Shown one piece after another: positions 33,674 through 42,564 of a DNA stretch of 53,000 bases. Each line of letters begins with the position of its first letter. The stretch's first letter is position 1. The DNA is from Microbacterium sp. Leaf159 (GTDB lineage Bacteria > Actinomycetota > Actinomycetes > Actinomycetales > Microbacteriaceae). The stretch lies in NCBI RefSeq assembly GCF_001423615.1, contig NZ_LMOU01000001.1:1784822-1837821 (forward strand). Direction: 5' to 3'. A program made the translations under genes and the position numbers. The notes under the pieces are model-generated. The model was not told the origin of the DNA and searched no databases. It saw only the letters and a list, made by a program, of their open reading frames with translations.

Positions 33674-34573
33674 ATGGACTTCGATGGAATCCTCTTCTTC
33701 CCGGTGACCCCGTTCACCGCTGACGGCACGATCGACCACGAGCTGCTTGCCGCCCACGTCGCGACGGGTGTCGAGGCCGGAGCCGGCGGCGTGTTCCCCG
33801 CGTGCGGCACGGGCGAGTTCCACGCCCTGTCGGCGAGCGAGGCCGCCGCCGTCACCCGCACGGCTGTCATCGCTGTGGCCGGACGTGTGCCGGTGATCGC
33901 CGGTGCCGGTGGCCCGCTCGGCCACGCGATCGAGGTGGCGAAGGCCGCAGCGGATGCCGGCGCCGACGGACTCCTCGTGCTGCCGCCCTATCTCGTCGGC
34001 GGTACACAGGCGGGACTCGCCTCCTATGTCGAGAAGATCGTCGAGGCAGCGAGCCTGCCGGTGATCATCTACCACCGCGGAAGCGCGCAGTACTCGGTCG
34101 AGACCGTGCGCCGACTCGTCGCGAATCCCAAGGTCGTGGGCTTCAAGGACGGCACCGGCGACATCGGCACGACGCAGGTGATCGTCCGCGCCGTCGCCGA
34201 GGAGGGCCGCTCGGACTTCGCCTTCTTCAACGGGCTGCTCACGGCCGAGCTCACCCAGGGCGCGTATCGCGGCATCGGCGTTCCCCTCTATTCATCGGCC
34301 GCCTTCGCCATGGCGCCCGATATCGCGAACGCCTACTATCGCGCCTACGCCGAGGGAGACGAGGCACGGCGCCTCGCACTGCTCGACGGCTTCTATCGAC
34401 CTCTCGTCGAGCTCCGCGATGAGACCCCCGGATTCGGCGTCTCTCTGATCAAGGCGGGGCTGCGGCTGTCGGGACTCGCCGTCGGGTCGGTGCGCGCACC
34501 GCTCGTCGACCCCACGCCCGCCCAGGAGGCACGCCTCGCCGAGATCCTCGCCGCAGGGCGCGCGCTGCTGTGA
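33674..34573 (+). CDS. kdgD: 5-dehydro-4-deoxyglucarate dehydratase
   Basis: A 299-residue member of the dihydrodipicolinate synthase family. LFFPVTPF at the N-terminus, Tyr133 (IIYHRG) and the Schiff-base Lys158 (VGFKDGTGD) match KdgD, which dehydrates and decarboxylates 5-keto-4-deoxyglucarate to 2-oxoglutarate semialdehyde. Its neighbours supply the previous step (34570) and the next one (35733), which supports this over other lyases in the family. GAAAGG precedes ATG 33674. Confidence 0.88.
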   Translation: MDFDGILFFPVTPFTADGTIDHELLAAHVATGVEAGAGGVFPACGTGEFHALSASEAAAVTRTAVIAVAGRVPVIAGAGGPLGHAIEVAKAAADAGADGLLVLPPYLVGGTQAGLASYVEKIVEAASLPVIIYHRGSAQYSVETVRRLVANPKVVGFKDGTGDIGTTQVIVRAVAEEGRSDFAFFNGLLTAELTQGAYRGIGVPLYSSAAFAMAPDIANAYYRAYAEGDEARRLALLDGFYRPLVELRDETPGFGVSLIKAGLRLSGLAVGSVRAPLVDPTPAQEARLAEILAAGRALL

Positions 34574-35736
34574 CCACGATCCGGAGTCTGACGACGCGTC
34601 TGCAGCGGGTGCCGCTGACGCGCCCGTGGGCTGCCGACGTCACCTCGGTCGGCGTCATCGCGACCCATGTCGTCCGCTCCGACGGAGTCGAGGGCTGGGG
34701 GTTCTCGTGGAGCCCGCAGATCGGGGCGCCCGCGGTGAGGGCTCTGCTCGAACACGACATCGGGCCCGCCGCGGTCGGACGATCAGCCGTGCCCGGCGAG
34801 ACCTGGCAGGGCCTGTGGGAGCACCTGCACGAAGCCGGAGGTGGAGGCATCACGACGATCGCGCTGGCTGGGCTCGATCTCGCGCTGTGGGATGCCGAGG
34901 CCCGGTCGACCGGCGACACGGTGTCAGGAGTGATCGGCCGCCGCCGCGAGCGCGTGCGCGCCTACGGCTCGGGGGTGAACCTGCACTATCCGCTCGAGGA
35001 GCTGCTCGCGCAGGTGCAGCGGTGGATCGATTCGGGGTTCACCGCCGTGAAGATCAAGGTCGGCAAGCCCGATCTCGCCGAAGACCTCGATCGCGTCGCC
35101 GCCGTCCGCGAGCTGTTGGGGCCCGACCGGTCTCTGATGATCGACGCGAACCAGCGGTGGGATCTTGCGCGCGCGACCACGTCGATCGACGCACTGTCGC
35201 CGTTCGATCTCGCCTGGATCGAGGAACCACTGCGGGCCGACGACCTCGACGGCCACACGGAACTCGCACGGCGCATCGATGTGCCGATCGCGCTCGGCGA
35301 GAACCTGCACACCGTGCACCGCTTCGGCGACTTCCTGCGCGCGGGAGCCGCGCAGATCGTGCAACCCAACATCGTGAGGGTCGGCGGCATCACCCCGTTC
35401 CTCCGCATCGCCGAGCTGGCGGCGTCTCACGGCGCAGCCCTGCACCCGCACCTGCTGCCCGAGCTCTCGGGTCAGCTCGCTCTGACGCTGCCCGAGACAG
35501 CAGCCGAGGTGCTCGTCGAAGACGTCGAGGACGCCGGGTTCGGCGCGCTGGGCGCCCTGGTCGACGCGTCGCCGGTGACGATCGCCGACGGCTGGCTCAC
35601 CGAGAACGCGCACGACGGCCTCGGCATCCGCTTCTCCCCTCTGCTCGACACACCGACGCTCACCGACGCCACCGCACGAACCGACGACCCTCAGCTCGAT
35701 ATCCCCGCGTTCACCGCAGGAAAGGACCCCTCGTGA
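34570..35736 (+). CDS. Enolase-superfamily acid-sugar dehydratase or cycloisomerase
   Basis: A 388-residue mandelate racemase/muconate lactonizing enzyme homologue. The KxK pair is Lys161/Lys163 (VKIKVG); metal ligands are Asp192 (IDANQ), Glu218 (IEEP) and Glu244 (GENL); His292/His294 lie in the LHPHLLPE segment. Such enzymes abstract the proton next to a carboxylate. Here the product should be 5-keto-4-deoxyglucarate for KdgD. Two options fit: an aldarate dehydratase, or a galactarolactone cycloisomerase like that of Agrobacterium, which would explain the absence of a lactonase. GTG start at 34570, overlapping the KdgD stop. Confidence 0.82.
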   Translation: MTTIRSLTTRLQRVPLTRPWAADVTSVGVIATHVVRSDGVEGWGFSWSPQIGAPAVRALLEHDIGPAAVGRSAVPGETWQGLWEHLHEAGGGGITTIALAGLDLALWDAEARSTGDTVSGVIGRRRERVRAYGSGVNLHYPLEELLAQVQRWIDSGFTAVKIKVGKPDLAEDLDRVAAVRELLGPDRSLMIDANQRWDLARATTSIDALSPFDLAWIEEPLRADDLDGHTELARRIDVPIALGENLHTVHRFGDFLRAGAAQIVQPNIVRVGGITPFLRIAELAASHGAALHPHLLPELSGQLALTLPETAAEVLVEDVEDAGFGALGALVDASPVTIADGWLTENAHDGLGIRFSPLLDTPTLTDATARTDDPQLDIPAFTAGKDPS

Positions 35737-37175
35737 CCACCTCTCCCGAAGATCTCGACGCGATCGTCCGCGCCGCAGCCGCCGCTGCCCCGATCTGGCG
35801 TCGCTCGCCCGCCTCGGACCGCTCGAGCTGGCTGCGTGCCGCGGCCGATGTGCTCGACGCGAACGTCGCCGAGCTCGTCGCGATCGCCGATGAGGAGACC
35901 CGCCTGGGTGCGACCCGCCTGACCGGCGAGGTCGCCCGCACGAGCGGCCAGCTGCGGCTGTTCGCGACGGTCGTCGAGGAGGGCTCGTACCTCGAACTCA
36001 CGGTCGATGATCCGGATGCCGGCGCCACCCCGCCGCGACCGGAGCTGCGCCGCCTGCTCACCGCTCTCGGCCCGGTCGCCGTCTTCTCGGCGTCCAACTT
36101 CCCCTTCGCGTTCTCGGTCGCCGGTGGCGACACGGCCTCGGCCCTCGCCGCCGGAAATCCGGTCGTCGTGAAGGCGCACTCGGGCCATCCTCGACTGTCG
36201 GCGCGCACCGCCGAACTCGTCTCCGCAGCGCTGGAGGCCGCAGGAGCCCCCGCCGGTTCGCTCGCGCTCGTGGAGGGTCGCGACGCGGGCAACGCGCTCG
36301 TGCAGCATCCGCTCGTCCGGGCCGCCGGCTTCACGGGTTCGGTGTCGGGCGGACGCGCACTGTTCGACCTCGCCTCCGGACGCCCCGACCCGATTCCGTT
36401 CTACGGCGAGCTCGGCAGCATCAACCCCGTCGTCATCACCGAAGCCGCGGTCGCCGCGCGTGGTGACTCCCTGGCTCAGGGGCTCGTCGGATCGTTCACG
36501 CTCGGCGTCGGCCAGTTCTGCACCAAGCCGGGCGTGGTCTTCGTTCCCGCAGGCTCGGGATTCGAGGATGCCGTCGCTGCCGCCGTGCCCGCGACCTCGG
36601 GCGGTCCGCTGCTCACCGATCGCATCACCGCGGCGTTCCCCGCCGGCCTCGCGCACCTCGAGGGCGACCCCTCGGTGTCGATCATCGCCGAGGGCGTCGA
36701 AGTCGACGGCGTGCGCCCGGTCGCCCTGCTCACCGATGCGCGTGCGGTCGCCGCGCGAGCCGAGACGCTGCTCGAGGAGTGCTTCGGACCGGTCACCCTC
36801 ATCGTCCGCTACGACTCCGAGGCCGACCTGCACGCGGCGCTCGCCACCGTGCCGGGGAGCCTCACCGCGACCCTGCACGCCGAGCCCGGCGAAGACTCCA
36901 CCACGACGCTCGACCTGCTGCAGGAGCGTGCAGGACGCGTGCTGTTCGCGGGCTGGCCGACGGGCGTCGCGGTGACCTGGTCGCAGCAGCACGGCGGCCC
37001 GTGGCCGGCGACGACCTCCCTGCACACCTCGGTCGGCGCCTCGGCGATCCGCCGGTTCCTGCGGCCGCTGGCGTTCCAGGATGCACCGGAGGCTCTGCTC
37101 CCCGAGGTGCTCCGCGACGAGATGCTCATGCGGCTGCCGCACCGCCGCAACGGCACGCTCGTGCTGCCGGCCTGA
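35733..37175 (+). CDS. 2-oxoglutarate semialdehyde dehydrogenase (NADP+)
   Basis: A 480-residue aldehyde dehydrogenase. Catalytic Cys263 (GQFCTKPG) and Glu226 (YGELGSINP) are in place; the SASNFPFAFSVAGGDTASAL segment and the GQFCTKPG form are typical of 2,5-dioxovalerate dehydrogenases rather than of general aldehyde dehydrogenases. It oxidises the KdgD product to 2-oxoglutarate. GTG 35733 overlaps the previous stop. It is the last gene before a strong terminator. Confidence 0.9.
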   Translation: MTTSPEDLDAIVRAAAAAAPIWRRSPASDRSSWLRAAADVLDANVAELVAIADEETRLGATRLTGEVARTSGQLRLFATVVEEGSYLELTVDDPDAGATPPRPELRRLLTALGPVAVFSASNFPFAFSVAGGDTASALAAGNPVVVKAHSGHPRLSARTAELVSAALEAAGAPAGSLALVEGRDAGNALVQHPLVRAAGFTGSVSGGRALFDLASGRPDPIPFYGELGSINPVVITEAAVAARGDSLAQGLVGSFTLGVGQFCTKPGVVFVPAGSGFEDAVAAAVPATSGGPLLTDRITAAFPAGLAHLEGDPSVSIIAEGVEVDGVRPVALLTDARAVAARAETLLEECFGPVTLIVRYDSEADLHAALATVPGSLTATLHAEPGEDSTTTLDLLQERAGRVLFAGWPTGVAVTWSQQHGGPWPATTSLHTSVGASAIRRFLRPLAFQDAPEALLPEVLRDEMLMRLPHRRNGTLVLPA

Positions 37176-37202
37176 TCGCGGCACACGGATCACACCCGAT
37201 GT

Positions 37203-37240
37203 GAAACGCCCTCCCCGTCGCAGGACGGAGAGGGCGTTTC
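37203..37240. terminator. Bidirectional terminator between uronate operon and GH3 gene
   Basis: GAAACGCCCTC (37203-37213) and GAGGGCGTTTC (37230-37240) form a perfect 11 bp stem, extended by CCGTC/GACGG inside. The outer bases give short A and T runs on both sides, so it can end both convergent transcripts. Confidence 0.8.
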
Positions 37241-37258
37241 GGCATCCGGAGAGGGCGG

Positions 37259-39547
37259 TCAGCTCTGCGCCAGCACTCCCGCGTTCGCGCCGGCGAGCAG
37301 CTGCTCGATCTGCTCGTAGGTGACGTCGACACCGGGGAAGCCGATCAGGCGTCCGATCGGGAAGGAGGCCATCATCTTCTCCATCGCCTCGTCGTTCGGC
37401 ATCATCGACGCGGCAGACGAGTCGGCTCCGGTGAGCCCGTCCATCAGTCCGCCGAGCGCGGCCATCGCGATCGGTCCCGCGACGGGGTGGGCGACCACGT
37501 CGCCGATCGACGAGTTCATGGTCAGGGGCAGCGAGACGACGTCGCCCTCGACCGAGACGGTCGACGACGAGCGGATGTCACGGCTCGACGCCGCGACCTC
37601 GACCGTGTACTCGCCGCTCTCGACGATGAAGCGGTCGACGCGGACGTCCCAGTACGCCAGGTCCTGCCGACGGACGACGAGCTCGACCGTACGGGTCTCC
37701 CCCGCGGCCAGCGCCACTGACGAGAACGCCTTCAGCTCGCGCGGCGCACGCTGCACGGCGGAGGCGACCGGAGCGACATACACCTGCACGACCTCGCGGC
37801 CGTCACGCGCTCCTGTGTTGGTCACGTCGACCCGCACCACGATGTCGCCGTCTGCGGCCACCGACACCGAGGCCTCCCCGTAGGAGAACGTCGTGTACGA
37901 GAGTCCGTGGCCGAACGGGAACGTGACGTCGAGGCCCTTCGCGTCGTACCAGCGGTAGCCGACCAGTACACCCTCGCCATAGCGGACGTGACCGAACTCC
38001 CCGGGGAAGTTGCCGAACGAGGGGTTGTCCTCGAGCCGCACCGGGACGGTCTCGGTGAGCTTGCCCGACGGGTTCACCGCGCCGTACAGCACGTCGGCGA
38101 CGGCGCCTCCGCCTGCCTGGCCGAGCAGCCAGGTCTCGACGATCGCGGGAACGCGGCCCGCGAACGGCAGCGCCACGACGCCGCCGTTCGAGAGCACGAC
38201 CACGGTTGCGGGATTCGCCTCGATCACGGCGTCGAGCACCGCGAGCTGGTCGGCGGGGAGGTCGATGTGCTCACGGTCGAAGCCCTCCGACTCCTCTGCG
38301 GCGGGAAGGCCGAGGAAGACGACGGCGACGTCGGCTGCGGATGCGGTGGCCACCGCCTCGGCGCGCAGGTCGTCGTCGGAGCGACCGGATGCCGCGACCG
38401 CACCGCCCGCGACCGAGTAACCGGCCGCGTACGAGACGTCGTCGCCGCCGACGGCGCGCAGCTCGTCGAGCGCCTTGTCGACTCGGGTCGGGTTGATCAG
38501 CGACGAGCCCGCGCCCTGGAAGCGCGGTTCGGTGGCGAAGGCTCCGATGACCGCGATCTTCTGTCCCTCGGCGAGCGGAAGCACATCGCCGTCGTTCTTC
38601 AGCAGCACGATCGAGCGACCGGCGGCCTCCCTCGCGAGCGCGTGGTGGGCGTCGACGTCCAGTGGCCCTGGCACGGCCGGACGCTCGCCGGCCTTGCGCA
38701 CCAGGTCGATGGCTCGGGCTGCCGCCGTGTCGAGCACGCTCTCGGCGAGATCACCCGCGCGCACAGCGGCGACGAGCTGAGCATCCGTTCGTCCACCCGA
38801 CGACGGCATCTCGAGATCGAGTCCGGCGGCGACACCGGCGACCCTGTCGTTCACCGCGCCCCAGTCCGAGACGACGAGGCCGTCGAAGCCCCAGTCGTCA
38901 CGCAGGACCTGGGTGAGCAGCCACGGGTCCTCCGAGGCGTAGACACCGTTGATGCGGTTGTACGAGCACATGACCGTCCACGGCTGGGCATCCTTGACGA
39001 CGCGCTCGAACCCGCGCAGATAGATCTCGTACAGCGGGCGCGGGTCGACGTCGGAGCTGGCGCGCATGCGGTCGAACTCCTGGTTGTTCGCCGCGAAGTG
39101 CTTGAGCGAGGTGCCGACTCCCTGCGACTGCACGCCGCGCACGGATGCCGCGCCGAGGACGCCCGACACGATGGGGTCTTCGGAGAAGTACTCGAAGTTT
39201 CGTCCGCACAGCGGGGAGCGCTTGATGTTGATGCCGGGGCCGAGCACGATCGCGACGTCCTCGATAGCGGCTTCCACGCCGATCGCGGCGCCCACGCGCT
39301 CGATGAGCTCGGGGTCGAACGACGACCCGATGCCGACGGCGGGAGGGAAGCACGTGGCGGGCACGCTGCTGGCGAGGCCGAGGTGATCCGTGCCTCCCGA
39401 CTGCTTGCGGAGGCCGTGCGGACCGTCGGTCATCATGATCGACGGAAGACCGATGCGTTCGATGGCCTTGGTCGTCCAGAAGTCCGCTCCGCTCGTGAGC
39501 GAAGCCTTCTCTTCGAGGGTGAGGTCGGATGCCGAGGGCTCGGTCAT
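37259..39547 (-). CDS. Glycoside hydrolase family 3 beta-glycosidase
   Basis: A 762-residue GH3 enzyme. The TIM barrel comes first (MMTDGPHGLRKQ, GVGTSLKHFAANNQE), with nucleophile Asp228 in VVSDWGA; the alpha/beta sandwich follows, then a fibronectin III-like domain (EVVQVYVAP) and about 100 extra C-terminal residues. No signal peptide, so cytosolic. It would remove beta-linked glucose, xylose or galactose from imported fragments. AAGGAAGACC precedes ATG 39547. It is divergent from a TetR gene, whose product probably controls it. Confidence 0.92.
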   Translation of the reverse strand: MTEPSASDLTLEEKASLTSGADFWTTKAIERIGLPSIMMTDGPHGLRKQSGGTDHLGLASSVPATCFPPAVGIGSSFDPELIERVGAAIGVEAAIEDVAIVLGPGINIKRSPLCGRNFEYFSEDPIVSGVLGAASVRGVQSQGVGTSLKHFAANNQEFDRMRASSDVDPRPLYEIYLRGFERVVKDAQPWTVMCSYNRINGVYASEDPWLLTQVLRDDWGFDGLVVSDWGAVNDRVAGVAAGLDLEMPSSGGRTDAQLVAAVRAGDLAESVLDTAAARAIDLVRKAGERPAVPGPLDVDAHHALAREAAGRSIVLLKNDGDVLPLAEGQKIAVIGAFATEPRFQGAGSSLINPTRVDKALDELRAVGGDDVSYAAGYSVAGGAVAASGRSDDDLRAEAVATASAADVAVVFLGLPAAEESEGFDREHIDLPADQLAVLDAVIEANPATVVVLSNGGVVALPFAGRVPAIVETWLLGQAGGGAVADVLYGAVNPSGKLTETVPVRLEDNPSFGNFPGEFGHVRYGEGVLVGYRWYDAKGLDVTFPFGHGLSYTTFSYGEASVSVAADGDIVVRVDVTNTGARDGREVVQVYVAPVASAVQRAPRELKAFSSVALAAGETRTVELVVRRQDLAYWDVRVDRFIVESGEYTVEVAASSRDIRSSSTVSVEGDVVSLPLTMNSSIGDVVAHPVAGPIAMAALGGLMDGLTGADSSAASMMPNDEAMEKMMASFPIGRLIGFPGVDVTYEQIEQLLAGANAGVLAQS

Positions 39548-39585
39548 GGTCTTCCTTTCGCAGGCGACAGCAGTGTCTTGCGAAA

Positions 39586-39614
39586 ACTATATGCGAGTAG
39601 GTATTGGATTTCAA
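39586..39614 (-). promoter_or_regulatory. Promoter of the GH3 gene
   Basis: Minus strand -35 TTGAAA (39614-39609), 17 bp spacer, -10 TATAGT (39591-39586): close to consensus. The imperfect palindrome TTTCAAACGTTGTTCA (39609-39624) overlaps the -35 and could be the binding site of the divergently encoded TetR protein. Confidence 0.75.
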
Positions 39615-39640
39615 ACGTTGTTCAGGATTACTCTCGAGAG

Positions 39641-40252
39641 ATGGCACGACGAGGTTCATACGCGAAGGGCGTCGCACGACGCGGAGAGATCCTCGAGAGC
39701 GCGCTCGATGTGATCGGACGAAAGGGCTACCAGAACGCCTCGCTGAAGCAGATCGCCGAGGTCGTCGGAGTCACCCCGGCAGCCCTCCTGCACTACTTCG
39801 GGAGCAAGGAGGAGCTGTTCACGGAGGTGCTCCGCACCCGCGACGAGCACGATCTCAAGGCCCCGCAGCCGCCGGATCCCGCCGATGCCAAGGCCGCCTT
39901 CGTCGACGTGATCCGCCGCAATACCGAGGTCCCCGGTGTGGTCGAGCTGTTCTCGCGCCTCTCGGTCGATGCCGTCGACCCCGAGCATCCCGCCCACCGG
40001 TACTTCCTCGATCGCAGCGAACGTCTGCGGGAGAGCATCGCGGTCGCGTTCGAGCACGATGCCGCTCGCCGCGCGACGCTCGACCCCGACACCATGGCCA
40101 GAGTGATCCAGGCCGTCTCCGACGGACTCCAGCTGCAGTGGATGATCGACCCGTCCGTCGACATGCCCGGAATCATCGAGGCACTGATGGACGTGCTGTA
40201 CCCACCGACCGCCGAGGCGACGGCGCCGCGGGGGCCGACACCCGAGGCCTGA
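39641..40252 (+). CDS. TetR-family transcriptional regulator
   Basis: A 203-residue TetR protein with an Arg/Lys-rich start, a helix-turn-helix (SLKQIAEVVGVTPAALLHYFGSK, about residues 35-57) and an all-helical ligand domain. It is divergent from the GH3 gene with 93 bp between, and likely represses it. The ribosome site is weak (CGAGAG directly before ATG 39641), so the exact start is less certain than the gene. Confidence 0.88.
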   Translation: MARRGSYAKGVARRGEILESALDVIGRKGYQNASLKQIAEVVGVTPAALLHYFGSKEELFTEVLRTRDEHDLKAPQPPDPADAKAAFVDVIRRNTEVPGVVELFSRLSVDAVDPEHPAHRYFLDRSERLRESIAVAFEHDAARRATLDPDTMARVIQAVSDGLQLQWMIDPSVDMPGIIEALMDVLYPPTAEATAPRGPTPEA

Positions 40253-40256
40253 ACGC

Positions 40257-40296
40257 GAGAACCGCCCTCTCCCGGTGGAAGGGAGGGGCGGCTCTC
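40257..40296. terminator. Bidirectional terminator between TetR and LytR-CpsA-Psr genes
   Basis: GAGAACCGCCCTCTCCC and GGGAGGGGCGGCTCTC form a long stem with one bulge between two convergent genes (stops at 40252 and 40315). Confidence 0.65.
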
Positions 40297-40314
40297 ACCA
40301 AGCGATCTCGCGGA

Positions 40315-41562
40315 TCAGCGGACGTTTCCGTTCGAGCAGGTCTGCTGTGCGGCCGAGTTGCCCTTGATCGAGTCGGGCAGAGCCACCACGTTGTCGGGTG
40401 TCGCCGCAGGATCCGGCGTCGCCGCCTCCGCGTCCGTGGGAGCCGCAGGAACAGGATCGGTCACGACGACGCCGTCGTTCGCGGTGTTCTCGTGCGTCAC
40501 CTGCAGCTGCGCGTTCGCGTTGATCGCGTCCCACATGGCCTGGGCGGCCGTCTTGTTCGCCACGACCTTGTTCGGGTTGGCCGAGTCGGTACCCGTCGGG
40601 TACTGCAGGAACACGATGTCCTCGAACGGCACGGACTTCACGGCGAGGGCGATCTGCACGATCTTCATCGGATCGGCGAGGGACGTGCTCGCCTCGACGT
40701 TGCTGAGCCCGGTGTTCGCGAGCTTCAACATCATCGGCACGTTGCCGAGGGTCTCACTGCTGATCAGCTTGCGCACGAGGCTCGACATGTACTGCTGCTG
40801 GTTGCCGATGCGGCCGAGGTCGCTGCCGTCGCCGACGCCGTGGCGTGTGCGCAGGAACTGCAGAGCTTCGAGGCCCTGCACGGTGTGCGTTCCCGCAGTC
40901 ATGTCGAGTCCGGTGTAGCGGTCCTTGATCGGGGTCGCGAGGCACACGTCGACGCCGCCGATCGCGTTGGTGATCTCGATCACACCGCCGAACGTCACGG
41001 AAGCCGCGAACTGGATCTCCTGGCCGGTGAGCTCGGTGATGGTCTTCGCGACGCAGTTGAGTCCGCCGTCGGTGTACGCGACGTTCAGAGGCTGCTTGCT
41101 CATCGCGGAGTGGACGTCGCCCTCGGCATCCTCGCACTCGGGGATCGACAGCAACAGGTCGCGGGGGAAGCTGACGACGGTGATCCGGCGCGGCTCCTGC
41201 GAGACGTGGACGAGCAGGTTCACGTCGTTCAGGGTGCCCTCGGCGTCCGAGCCGCTGCATCGTTCGCCGAAGTAGGCCGCGTACGCCTCTTCACACGTGT
41301 CCACGCCGGTGAGCAGGAGGTTGAACCCCTCCTTGTATTCGCCGATGTCCGGCGGGAGCTCGGTCTTGGTCTCGAGCTCGACCGCATTCGCGGTCACCGT
41401 GCTGGAGAGGTCGTAGAACACGTACGCCGCCACACTCGCACCACTGACGAGCACCACGGCGAGGCCGATCGCGATGAACTTCAAGAGCTGGTTCAGGGGG
41501 CCGGGAGTGCGCAGCTGACCGTGTCGCGCGATGGTGCGACGGCGTCGGGTGTTCGGACTCAC
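40315..41562 (-). CDS. LytR-CpsA-Psr family cell-wall ligase
   Basis: A 415-residue membrane-anchored protein: a cytosolic basic start, one membrane helix (about residues 28-50), then the extracytoplasmic LCP domain (LTGVDT, VSFPRDLLLSIP, FLRTRHG, SDLGRIGNQQQY). LCP enzymes attach teichoic acids or other polymers to peptidoglycan. The C-terminal tail is rich in Ala, Pro, Thr and Asp. The start is GTG 41562 with GAAAGG upstream. Four Cys in the domain (CEEAY, ERC, IPECED, LNC) may form disulfides. Confidence 0.92.
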   Translation of the reverse strand: MSPNTRRRRTIARHGQLRTPGPLNQLLKFIAIGLAVVLVSGASVAAYVFYDLSSTVTANAVELETKTELPPDIGEYKEGFNLLLTGVDTCEEAYAAYFGERCSGSDAEGTLNDVNLLVHVSQEPRRITVVSFPRDLLLSIPECEDAEGDVHSAMSKQPLNVAYTDGGLNCVAKTITELTGQEIQFAASVTFGGVIEITNAIGGVDVCLATPIKDRYTGLDMTAGTHTVQGLEALQFLRTRHGVGDGSDLGRIGNQQQYMSSLVRKLISSETLGNVPMMLKLANTGLSNVEASTSLADPMKIVQIALAVKSVPFEDIVFLQYPTGTDSANPNKVVANKTAAQAMWDAINANAQLQVTHENTANDGVVVTDPVPAAPTDAEAATPDPAATPDNVVALPDSIKGNSAAQQTCSNGNVR

Positions 41563-41615
41563 TCGGGGCCTTTCGGTTCAGCGTGCGGTGCGGGGATACA
41601 CCGTTCCCTGTAAAG

Positions 41616-41700
41616 CGGAGGGTGTGGGATTCGAACCCACGAGACATCTCTGCCCACTGGTTTTCAAGACCAGCTCCATCGGCCGCTCGGACAACCCTCC
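41616..41700 (-). tRNA. tRNA-Ser (anticodon UGA)
   Basis: On the minus strand the acceptor stem GGAGGGT pairs with ACCCTCC, the anticodon arm CTGGT-CTTGAAA-ACCAG gives anticodon TGA, a long variable arm follows as in class II tRNAs, and the T arm contains GTTCGAATC. The discriminator base is G and CCA is not encoded. It lies 43 bp past the HAD gene and downstream of serS. Confidence 0.96.
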
Positions 41701-41742
41701 CGACAGACGAATCTGCCGACAAGCCGTGAGTCTAGCCGAGTT

Positions 41743-42564
41743 CTATTCTCCCGCGCTGACCTGGGCAGGTGCTGGAAGCGTGTTCAGCGCCGCCGCCAGA
41801 CCGCCATCCTCGACATCGGCGGTCACCTCACCGGCGGCATCCTTCACCTCGTCGGGCGCCTGTCCCATCGCCACCGCACGACCGTCGAGACCGAGCGCCC
41901 AGCCGAACATCCCGATGTCGTTGCGGCCGTCACCCGCGACGAGAACATGACCGCGCTCGAATCCGAGCTCGGTGCGCACGCGCTCCAGCGCCGTGCCCTT
42001 GTCGACGCCCTGAGGAGCGATGTCGAGCCAGGCCGTCCAGCCGATCGCGTACGAGACCTCGTTGAGGCCTGCGTCCGAGACGAGTCGATGGAAGTCGTCT
42101 TCGTCGTGCCCCGGAGAGACGACCACGACTCGCGAGACCGGCTCGGCTGCGAGTTCCTCGAAGCCCACCTGGCGGCCTGCGTCGAGCGTCCAGTCGTCCA
42201 TGTGCTCGGTGTAGAGCCGCTGGCCCGATCCGAGCTCCACCATGTACCGCGCTTCCGGCAGCCGCTCTCGCAGCAGCGCGAGAACAGGCGCGGGGTCGAA
42301 GACCTCGATGTGCCACCGCTCCCACTCGTCACCGACGCGCCGCATCGTCACGGCCCCGTTCGAGCAGACGACGAACTCCGCCGTCAGACCGAGCATCTCG
42401 ACATAGCGACGTGTGGCCATCCAGCTGCGCCCCGTCGCGATGGTCACCTCGTGACCGGCATCCCGCAACCGCGCGACCGCCTCGGGCACGCCGGGGCTCA
42501 TCGACTCGTCCTGCAGGATGATCGTGCCGTCGACGTCGAGGCCGACGAGCCAGGGAGCCGTCAC
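41743..42564 (-). CDS. HAD-superfamily phosphatase (Cof type)
   Basis: A 273-residue hydrolase. GLDVDGTI at residues 8-15 holds the catalytic Asp pair, TIATGRS is motif II, and [10 protein letters not shown] near residue 215 is motif IV with a Cof-type cap between. It would dephosphorylate sugar phosphates or similar metabolites; the substrate is unknown. ATG 42564 overlaps the serS stop by 4 bp, so the two are cotranscribed. Confidence 0.9.
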   Translation of the reverse strand: MTAPWLVGLDVDGTIILQDESMSPGVPEAVARLRDAGHEVTIATGRSWMATRRYVEMLGLTAEFVVCSNGAVTMRRVGDEWERWHIEVFDPAPVLALLRERLPEARYMVELGSGQRLYTEHMDDWTLDAGRQVGFEELAAEPVSRVVVVSPGHDEDDFHRLVSDAGLNEVSYAIGWTAWLDIAPQGVDKGTALERVRTELGFERGHVLVAGDGRNDIGMFGWALGLDGRAVAMGQAPDEVKDAAGEVTADVEDGGLAAALNTLPAPAQVSAGE

